Shown here: piece after piece, positions 16,272-20,742 of the stretch
How the letters are laid out: every line of letters starts with the position of its first letter
Numbering within the stretch: position 1 is the first letter of the stretch
Origin: an uncultured Caryophanales bacterium
GTDB lineage: Bacteria > Bacillota_I > Bacilli_A > RFN20 > CAG-826
Length of the DNA: 20,742 nt
Direction of reading: 5' to 3'
NCBI GenBank assembly: GCA_902464635.1
Contig: CABQKC010000031.1
Location: 1 to 20,742, forward strand
Translations under genes and position numbers: made by a program
Notes under the pieces: generated by a model
The model's input: only the letters and a program-made list of their open reading frames with translations
The model's database searches: none
What the model was told of the DNA's origin: nothing

Positions 16272-17366
16272 TTAAAGACGTGGATTTTTATTGTTATATT
16301 GGTCGTAATTTAGATTAATTGCTGCCTTTAGTTTCTTTAGACTTAGCTTAGGTGAATATTTTTCTATTCCTAGGCATACATCTTTAGCAGAATATCCTAT
16401 ATTGCTTGCGTCCCAAACATTGTTCCATTTATCATCGCCTACTGGCTCATATAATTTGTTCTTTCTAAGTTTTCCATGGTAATGCAAATAAATGCCTGCA
16501 TCTTTATCTAGGTGATTATCGCTATACGAGCGGTGGAAAGCTACATCGGTAACTCCTTTTAAAGAACTATATCCGTAACCGTCTATATACCATTCTGGCA
16601 AATCTTCAACTTTTGCATGAATTCTTCTTCCTGTTTTAGGATTATGTAAATATCCTTCGTCATCAGAATAAACATGAGGGTAGTCTATTTTCTTTTTGCC
16701 TTCATCCATGATTGGAAGCTCTAAGATGTTGCTATAAAAGCAACGGTACCTACCAAATTTCTTATTTTTATGATAATGGCCAAAGAACCAATTCTTAAAT
16801 ATGATTTTCTTTCGTGATTCCTCCAATATTTTGGTGTTGTTATCGCTACGATAATTAAACATCTCTTTGACAATGCTAGAAGGCGCGCAGTGAGTTAAGA
16901 CATAATCAACTTCAAAATTAACTTTCTCTAAATTGCTATATGCGTTTTCAACGTCTTCAAAAGTGATGTTCTCTTCACTCCACCAAGAAACTCTATTTAT
17001 TCTCCAGTCCCTAACGATTGAAGTTGCTCCACCCATGCAAAAGAATTTTGTATTGTTTAGAATCAATACTTCGCCTCTATTTATGTGATAGACATTTTTA
17101 TATAGTCTATGACATTTCGCGTTTTTATATTCTACTATTGGGAATTTGTTTAATAATTCGAAATTCTCATGATTTCCATCTATGAATAGGACTGTTGGGC
17201 CTAACGTGCTGTAATCATGGATGTAACATTCGTCTTCACTCCAAACAATCCCGGCATCACCTAGAATTATTAGATAGTCTTTTTTGGTAACGTATCGTTT
17301 GGAAAAGTATTTTTCTAGTTTGGCAAAATCAATATCGCCATGGGTGTCTCCAGTTATATAAATCAT
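16272..17366 (-). CDS. Calcineurin-like metallophosphoesterase with C-terminal extension
   Basis: The 364-residue protein has an N-terminal metallophosphoesterase domain with GDTHGD (D7, H9), LGDAG (D37), DGNHEN (64-68), LTHCAP (H159) and FGHYH (196-199). A C-terminal part (about 228-364) follows with an aromatic, His-rich motif series (YIDGYGYSS, HRSYSDNH, YLHYHGK) that I do not recognise. The last four codons (NPRL) and the stop lie in the IS200 right end. Without the IS the frame would end at YNNK followed by TAG, so the insertion changed the tail but not the domain. The ATG has GAGGAA upstream, inside the end of the preceding gene (5 bp gap). The substrate is unknown. Confidence 0.85.
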   Translation of the reverse strand: MIYITGDTHGDIDFAKLEKYFSKRYVTKKDYLIILGDAGIVWSEDECYIHDYSTLGPTVLFIDGNHENFELLNKFPIVEYKNAKCHRLYKNVYHINRGEVLILNNTKFFCMGGATSIVRDWRINRVSWWSEENITFEDVENAYSNLEKVNFEVDYVLTHCAPSSIVKEMFNYRSDNNTKILEESRKKIIFKNWFFGHYHKNKKFGRYRCFYSNILELPIMDEGKKKIDYPHVYSDDEGYLHNPKTGRRIHAKVEDLPEWYIDGYGYSSLKGVTDVAFHRSYSDNHLDKDAGIYLHYHGKLRKNKLYEPVGDDKWNNVWDASNIGYSAKDVCLGIEKYSPKLSLKKLKAAINLNYDQYNNKNPRL

Positions 17367-17371
17367 AGCAA

Positions 17372-17974
17372 TTATTCCTCTATTATTTTGTAAGATGAAA
17401 TATATTTATCTTCATCATTTGATGTGAAATGTTTACAAATGATCGATAATCCATTCTTTATATCTTCGTTAAGGATAAAATACCTGCTTAACTGCTGATA
17501 TATTGTTTCCACATCCATGCCATCAAAACATTTCCAAAACGAAACGGCTTCATTGAATAAGATAGTGAATTCTTTATCCAAACGGACAACATAAGTAGTG
17601 TAGTCATCTAGTAATTCAATGAGAAAATACGGTTTGTTCTCCATCATGTATTCATGTTCCCATCGACTGATTTCTTTTTCTTTTCTATGATCTTGCGCTG
17701 TTAATATGGCTATATTGGTAGTGACCACCCAAGGGTCAAATTTATCAATCAAAGCTTTTCCTAACTCTGTATATTTGGATTTAGAAATCTTTTCTGTAAG
17801 TAATTCGTACCAAGAGTCGTAGATGTAATATGAAGCATTGCAAAAAGGATATTTGCTTTCTAAATAGTTATTCGATATTGGAAGCCTCTGGCGATGCTTC
17901 AATACTAAAATAAAGAATTCCACCAAGTCTTGAAACAAGAAGAAATTATGCTCTTCTTTTACTGCTATTTTCAT
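17372..17974 (-). CDS. Hypothetical protein upstream of the large metallophosphoesterase
   Basis: The 200-residue soluble protein is not a family I know. It is rich in Tyr, Phe and Glu, with no membrane segment or obvious catalytic motif. The frame could start at a GTG at 18007, but only pyrimidine-rich sequence precedes that codon. The ATG at 17974 has CAGG 7 bases upstream and is preferred. It is the first gene of an operon with the phosphoesterase (5 bp gap). Its leader contains the 23-bp inverted repeat at 18041-18113. It parallels the unknown partner of the small phosphoesterase at 3138-3806, though the gene order is reversed. Confidence 0.65.
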   Translation of the reverse strand: MKIAVKEEHNFFLFQDLVEFFILVLKHRQRLPISNNYLESKYPFCNASYYIYDSWYELLTEKISKSKYTELGKALIDKFDPWVVTTNIAILTAQDHRKEKEISRWEHEYMMENKPYFLIELLDDYTTYVVRLDKEFTILFNEAVSFWKCFDGMDVETIYQQLSRYFILNEDIKNGLSIICKHFTSNDEDKYISSYKIIEE

Positions 17975-18040
17975 GTTTTGACCTGCCTTTCTTTTATACA
18001 TTTTCACATAAAAAAGAAGGAGTCAAGTGACCTACCAAAG

Positions 18041-18113
18041 TTACCTTTTATTAATAATATTAATAGAGTGTATATTAAATATGTTGTTACTTAATATTAT
18101 TAATTAAAGGTAA
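18041..18113. repeat. 23-bp near-perfect inverted repeat (22/23) around a 27-bp loop
   Basis: The left arm at 18041-18063 and the right arm at 18091-18113 pair with a single mismatch. The outer bases read TTACC and GGTAA. The arms are otherwise AT-only, and no U-run of terminator type follows on either strand. The repeat lies in the upstream region of the minus-strand operon, so it could be an operator, a cruciform site or the remains of a miniature element. Confidence 0.65.
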
Positions 18114-18117
18114 ATTT

Positions 18118-18340
18118 ATTTTGAAGAATAGGCTTTATAGGACGCATTAAAGATTCGTATTCTTGATCTTTCCTTTCTTTAGTATCTATTGTCTAAGCAA
18201 TTTGAACGTAATATGTTTTGTCTCCTTTGCCGGCAACAAAATCACGTTCTATGTCAACATCCGTATATATCCAATTCCCGTTTCGACATTTAAATTCTTC
18301 AATATTTCCTCAGTACAGATGTTTTTGTTGATTTTATCAA
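18118..18340 (-). pseudogene. Decayed 3' end of a DUF4143-type ATP-binding protein
   Basis: One minus-strand frame reads YTDVDIERDFVAGKGDKTYY then VQIA, a TAG (18195-18193), then TIDTKERKDQEYESL. This closely follows the tail of DUF4143 AAA-type ATPases, where (V/I)DFVA.KG.....YVQ.A is followed by an acidic E.E..SL segment. Further upstream the frame meets another stop within an otherwise plausible GNIEEFKCRNG stretch. The rest of the usual protein of about 430 residues is missing. I read this as a degraded gene tail. The family call is by pattern only. Confidence 0.5.
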
Positions 18341-18345
18341 CTATA

Positions 18346-18820
18346 AATACTGATTAATATCTAAATTCGATAATTTCCACATTACTGAGGTTTTTGTCGA
18401 ATATAAAAGACAATTTAGCGTTATTTTGCCAAAATAACAGTGAAGAATATACTCCTGCCATAGCCCATGCTTGTGTTTATGATTTATTGATATGACAAGC
18501 GATGGATTAGGACCCGGATTTCGTGTAGTGGGTAATGTGCAACCTTTTGAAATATGCTTGCCATATGTCTCCAGAGATTCCGATTCGCTTAGCTTTGATA
18601 CCCCGGTGGCAACAAAACCACGAACTTTCGTTGACATAGCCGTTCCTGGATATGTATTTTTATAAAATAGTTCGCAGAATAGCAATATATTTTCGTTGTT
18701 CTGAAAGAGTTTGATTCGGTGTTTTGAAAGAGTTTGATTTGTTACTTGACAGAATCGTTGCAACAAATGGTATCCAAACACCAAATCCAACCTTGACCAC
18801 GGGAATTTTTGGCTATGTTG
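18346..18820. other. Gene-poor decayed stretch
   Basis: No convincing gene. A minus-strand frame at 18341-18790 is open for 149 codons but has low-complexity, non-domain-like content and no good ribosome site. The stretch contains the first copy of the 27-bp repeat (18703-18729) and a second partial unit that starts at 18726. It probably consists of remnants of mobile elements or dead genes. Confidence 0.4.
18703..18729 (+). repeat. 27-bp direct repeat, copy A (followed by a partial tandem copy)
   Basis: It is identical over 27 bases to 19547-19573. It begins GAAAGAGTTTGATTCGG and ends GTTTTGAAA. The first 14 bases recur at 18726, giving a 23-bp local period. The two full copies flank the hairpin-rich stretch and the IS30 fragment. 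Confidence 0.7.
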
Positions 18821-18897
18821 CCCAAATTGGTGAATGTTATTTTCTCCCTTTTGGCAAGGCAGTCTTACCCTTGGGATTTAACTTTCACCAATTTCGG
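18821..18897. repeat. 19-bp imperfect inverted repeat (17/19)
   Basis: Arms 18821-18839 and 18879-18897 share an uninterrupted 11-base core, AAATTGGTGAA with TTCACCAATTT, and a matching GTTA/TAAC inner end. Loop 39 bp. It could be an insertion-sequence end or a hairpin remnant. Confidence 0.6.
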
Positions 18898-18899
18898 TG

Positions 18900-18947
18900 A
18901 TTCCTAAAACACTAAGGATGGTAATTCTTAAAACACTAAGATTGGCA
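18900..18947 (+). repeat. Two tandem 24-bp repeats (20/24 identical)
   Basis: Units at 18900-18923 and 18924-18947 share TAAAACACTAAG in their centres and differ at four positions. They lie directly after the 19-bp inverted repeat. Confidence 0.65.
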
Positions 18948-18982
18948 TTTACCAGAAAGCCAATGGATTACCACATTGTAAC

Positions 18983-19028
18983 GGATTTGGATCCGTATCC
19001 GTAAATCCTTTCCAAACCCCTAGGGGTT
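18983..19028. repeat. Hairpin plus 14-bp perfect palindrome
   Basis: GGATTTGGAT (18983-18992) can pair with ATCC (18997-19000) and AAATCC (19003-19008). Next to it lies the palindrome AACCCCTAGGGGTT (19015-19028). They stand just ahead of the IS30-type promoter and may be part of an insertion-sequence end or a barrier to incoming transcription. Confidence 0.5.
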
Positions 19029-19048
19029 CGCGGCGGCCGCGGCCTAGT

Positions 19049-19082
19049 TGGTATAATGGGGTTGCCGCCACCCGGAAAGGAG
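19049..19082 (+). promoter_or_regulatory. Extended -10 promoter and ribosome site of the IS30 fragment
   Basis: TGGTATAAT (19049-19057) is an extended -10. AAAGGAG (19076-19082) precedes the ATG at 19088. The same TTGGTATAAT core drives the IS200 tnpA gene in this window. Confidence 0.6.
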
Positions 19083-19087
19083 ACGGA

Positions 19088-19300
19088 ATGTCAAAGAAAA
19101 GACTAGACCACGACGACAGGATAAACCTGCAGGCCGGCATGGCAAAGGGCCTTTCGCTGAGGGATGTAGCGTCGATGCTGAAGAAGTCGCGCTCGACCAT
19201 CTACAGGGAAATCATCAACAACTCAAGATACCTCGGCTGCAAGCATACGTGTGCCCACTGCGGCAAGGGCTGCACCGACAGGGTGAAGTGCTATCAATAA
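19088..19300 (+). pseudogene. Truncated IS30-family transposase (N-terminal 70 residues)
   Basis: The 70-residue product is the N-terminal HTH region of IS30-type transposases: RLDHDDRINLQAGMAKGLSL, then RDVASMLKKSRSTIYREI. A short Cys-rich segment (CKHTCAHCGKGCTDRVKC) of the kind seen in Bacillota members follows. The frame ends in TAA at once after that, and the DDE catalytic core is missing, so it cannot transpose. The higher GC content fits an imported element. A free HTH fragment could still bind IS ends, but that is speculation. Confidence 0.75.
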
Positions 19301-19371
19301 AGTAGGCATGGACAGGACGCCCATAGTCACCGTATTGTTAATATGTATACACCACCCCAAAGGGTGGGCGG

Positions 19372-19478
19372 CTGTTGCAATGAGTTAGTCAAACTCACTC
19401 TCGGCCGGCCTTTTGCTACGCCTGCAATATAGCCAAAAGGGTAGCACAATGCAAATTTGGTCAGAGTCATTGCAACAG
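19372..19478. other. Folded element with 12-bp closing stem
   Basis: CTGTTGCAATGA (19372-19383) pairs perfectly with TCATTGCAACAG (19467-19478). Inside lie a CCTTTTG-CTA / TAGCCAAAAGG stem (19409-19418 with 19430-19440, one bulge) and a GAGTT/AACTC hairpin (19382-19386 with 19392-19396). The second competes with the last bases of the outer stem. No frame is open here. It may be a small structured RNA or an insertion-sequence remnant. The rest of 19301-19600 has no gene I can support. Confidence 0.45.
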
Positions 19479-19546
19479 GGGCACCATAAAAAGTCAGAGA
19501 TTCGTTAAACCGTCCTATTTTGTTGCAATAACTTTGTCATCTAACA

Positions 19547-19573
19547 GAAAGAGTTTGATTCGGTGTTTTGAAA
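19547..19573 (+). repeat. 27-bp direct repeat, copy B
   Basis: It is identical over 27 bases to 18703-18729, 844 bp away. The flanking bases differ on both sides, so the identity is confined to this unit. Confidence 0.7.
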
Positions 19574-19599
19574 ACAAACTAACGACAGTTTTGCAATGA

Positions 19600-20357
19600 T
19601 GAGAGTGCAATAAGCAATAAATATGTGCACTGGTTTTCATACGGACAAATGGTGTCCTCACGCAAGTTATTAGTAGCACTCTATACTATAAACGCATTGG
19701 AACCCAGTGAATGTCATCTTGCTGATGGCTGGGGCCCAACCAAGTAACGAAGAGAATGTGGGATACTGCATTCCTAGTAGAAGACCAGTAATGGTATTCG
19801 GGACTAAAAACCGCTTTGGTTGGCGGCGCGATACGCTCTTCGATGTAAACAACCACTAAGACAGGCATGACAAGAGGCTCTGCAGAAATGCATCCCGCGT
19901 GATGATGTTAGCCTAGGAAACTAGCATCTGCGTTCCTAAAGGAAGTGCTCGGCTTGATGGTAGGCAACTACCTATAACTGATTTAGTGGGTACTGGCAGG
20001 GGAATGCCGGAAACAAAGTCAAATTTGGCATAATTTCCTGCTGAAGCTCCCTGAAAGTTGAGGGACAATTTAGATTCCCTCCTAGGTTACGGTTAGCAAT
20101 AATCCATACCAGAAGTATTAGGGTCGCTCCCTCTTACTCAGCCTGGTGTGCTAGTGTGTGAATAACAGATTAAAGTAAGTATCGTATGGCGAAGGCTGCC
20201 AATGCTTTTTTGCAAAATAAGCGACCCATGTAGTGAAATTTATTAAATCAAAAGTGGGATACGCCACTAAATGGTAATCAAGTTGGGAATTATTATCCGC
20301 TATAAGATCAATGGGCAAAACTCAAGAAATACGGAAATGAGTCAAGCCCATTTTTAT
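19600..20357 (+). ncRNA. Large structured non-coding RNA (candidate, ROOL/GOLLD-size class)
   Basis: No credible frame is open here, yet perfect stems abound. CGAAGAG (19748-19754) pairs with CTCTTCG (19836-19842) and encloses three hairpins. GGGTCGC (20121-20127) pairs with GCGACCC (20221-20227) and encloses CAGCCT (20139-20144) with AGGCTG (20193-20198). Four hairpins carry GNRA loops on the plus strand: ACCA-GTAA-TGGT (19784-19795), TGCA-GAAA-TGCA (19881-19892), CTAG-GAAA-CTAG (19913-19924) and GGTAG-GCAA-CTACC (19959-19972). Further hairpins are at 19643-19657, 19993-20010, 20048-20065 and 20253-20268. CCCAAC/GTTGGG (19737-19742 with 20282-20287) may tie the two ends. A terminator closes the unit. 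The 5' end is unsure (19600-19695) and I found no clear promoter. Size and host type recall ROOL or GOLLD RNAs, but I cannot confirm a class. Confidence 0.65.
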
Positions 20358-20360
20358 TTT
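20311..20360 (+). terminator. Rho-independent terminator of the large RNA
   Basis: ATGGGC (20311-20316) pairs with GCCCAT (20346-20351), and ACTCA (20320-20324) with TGAGT (20338-20342). TTTTTATTTT follows on the plus strand. The last codons and stop of the minus-strand XRE gene lie within this hairpin. Confidence 0.8.
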
Positions 20361-20585
20361 GAAATAAAAAACATCCCCACTGAGGATGTCTAGTGCAGAT
20401 ACCTCGAAGATATCCGCGAATGTATTGACGACGTCAATACTTGTGGTGCCATCGTTTTCGATACGGCGTAAGTTTCTTACGCTATACCCAGCGGTGGCTG
20501 CTAAGCGGTCCTGAGTCCAGTTCCTACTTAGCCTTAGGTGTTTGATTGATTGTCCAACCAAATGCGAGTCAATAAGTGTGCTCAT
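20322..20585 (-). CDS. XRE-family helix-turn-helix regulator
   Basis: The 87-residue protein has a Cro/CI-type HTH (residues about 10-70: HLRLSRNWTQDRLAATAGYS, then VRNLRRIEND and VNTFADIFEVSALDIL). A strong AGGAGGG (20598-20592) lies just before the ATG. It is transcribed towards the large RNA, and its final codons and stop sit inside that RNA's terminator hairpin. Its tail (FYFKIKMGLTHFRIS) looks as if it was formed by sequence that also serves the terminator. Upstream, CTTTG...CAAAG (20610-20628) is a weak operator candidate. It may regulate itself or the RNA; neither is shown. Confidence 0.8.
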   Translation of the reverse strand: MSTLIDSHLVGQSIKHLRLSRNWTQDRLAATAGYSVRNLRRIENDGTTSIDVVNTFADIFEVSALDILSGDVFYFKIKMGLTHFRIS

Positions 20586-20598
20586 GGTCTACCCTCCT

Positions 20599-20742
20599 GT
20601 TTAATTTTGCTTTGTTAATTAATCAAAGTTTCATAATATGACTCGCTCGGTAGCCTTTATGAGCGTGGTTAATTATATGGAAATAATTTTGAGTTTCCCC
20701 ATTTTTAACAGTGCCCTAAATAAAAAATAGCATTTTTGAATA
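20599..20742 (-). promoter_or_regulatory. Upstream region of the rightmost XRE gene
   Basis: No gene is visible. A TATTAT-like -10 on the minus strand lies near 20632-20640, with no good -35. The imperfect dyad CTTTG-N9-CAAAG (20610-20628) sits between it and the ribosome site. The final bases are AT-rich. Confidence 0.3.

Larger units (their letters stand above)
15568..16291 (+). mobile_element. IS200-type insertion sequence (IS200/IS605 family, tnpA only), about 724 bp
   Basis: The element carries a single HUH Y1 transposase gene, no tnpB, and structured ends. The left end has hairpins, for example CGCCTC (15602-15607) with GGGGCG (15613-15618). The right end has CCACG (16265-16269) with CGTGG (16279-16283). 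The pentamer TTTAT occurs immediately left of the proposed start (15563-15567) and again as the last five bases (16287-16291). This fits the family's target and cleavage logic and the absence of a target-site duplication. The exact ends are inferred from this match. GC content is above that of the flanks. Confidence 0.75.

Noticed and set aside
18703..18740. 16S rRNA fragment suggested by AGAGTTTGAT
   Set aside because: Only the first ten bases resemble the 5' end of 16S rRNA. The following bases differ, and the unit is a 27-bp repeat.
18341..18790. 149-codon open frame on the minus strand as a gene
   Set aside because: No recognisable domain, no ribosome site, unusual composition, and it spans the 27-bp repeat and other remnant sequence. 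Probably a chance frame.
18949..19200. Minus-strand frame of 83 codons opposite the IS30 fragment
   Set aside because: It is antisense to a clear transposase HTH and runs through palindromes, so it is a shadow frame.
19670..19868. Two minus-strand frames of about 60 codons
   Set aside because: They lie across strong RNA stems, lack ribosome sites and have no protein-like pattern.
19600..20357. Group II or group I intron, RNase P or tmRNA
   Set aside because: I do not see the group II domain V motif, group I core, RNase P core or a tmRNA tag frame, and no intron-encoded protein is present.
1..20742. CRISPR array or tRNA genes
   Set aside because: No regularly spaced repeats with unique spacers and no cloverleaf with the usual T-loop sequence were found on reading.

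Overview
The window is low-GC DNA (A+T-rich genes, strong GGAGG-type ribosome sites, TATAAT boxes, TGA read as stop) and fits an uncultured gut or rumen member of the Bacillota, probably in the Erysipelotrichia/Bacilli range. That placement is an inference from composition and gene families. Two mobile-element patches (about 15568-16291 and 19028-19300) and the first 83 bases are visibly more GC-rich than their surroundings.

Layout. (1) 1-83 is the 3' end of an unrecognised, possibly transposase, gene. (2) 264-3134 (+) is a large membrane protein with an 11-residue-repeat coiled coil and two DUF898-like modules. (3) 3138-11917 is a co-directional minus-strand block rich in defence and toxin-antitoxin genes. 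In transcription order it holds a PLD-helicase-DUF3427 protein, a DUF3791-like protein, a three-gene HipB-HipS-HipT system, a RloA/RloB (AbiL-like) ATPase-TOPRIM pair, an XRE regulator, a small metallophosphoesterase and its overlapping partner. (4) 11978-12047 is a two-layer palindrome in the divergent intergenic region. (5) 12251-15246 (+) is a GH94 glycoside phosphorylase followed by an SGNH hydrolase. (6) 15250-17974 (-) is a three-gene metallophosphoesterase operon, split by an IS200-type element inserted at the stop codon of the phosphoesterase gene. (7) 18008-19680 is a decayed, repeat- and hairpin-rich region with a DUF4143-type pseudogene tail and the N-terminus of an IS30 transposase. 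(8) About 19600-20357 (+) has no credible gene. It holds several perfect long-range stems, four GNRA-capped hairpins and a canonical terminator, and is best read as a large structured non-coding RNA. (9) An XRE regulator (20322-20585, -) converges on it, and its last codons lie inside the RNA's terminator.

How it works together. The minus block looks like a small defence island. HipBST has ATGA gene overlaps and three operators spaced exactly 41 bp apart, one of them between the -35 and -10 boxes, which suggests cooperative autorepression. The RloAB pair has a palindrome upstream of its -10 and its own regulator downstream. The most novel item is the large RNA of about 660-760 nt at the right edge. 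Its size and setting recall the ROOL/GOLLD classes, but membership cannot be shown by eye.
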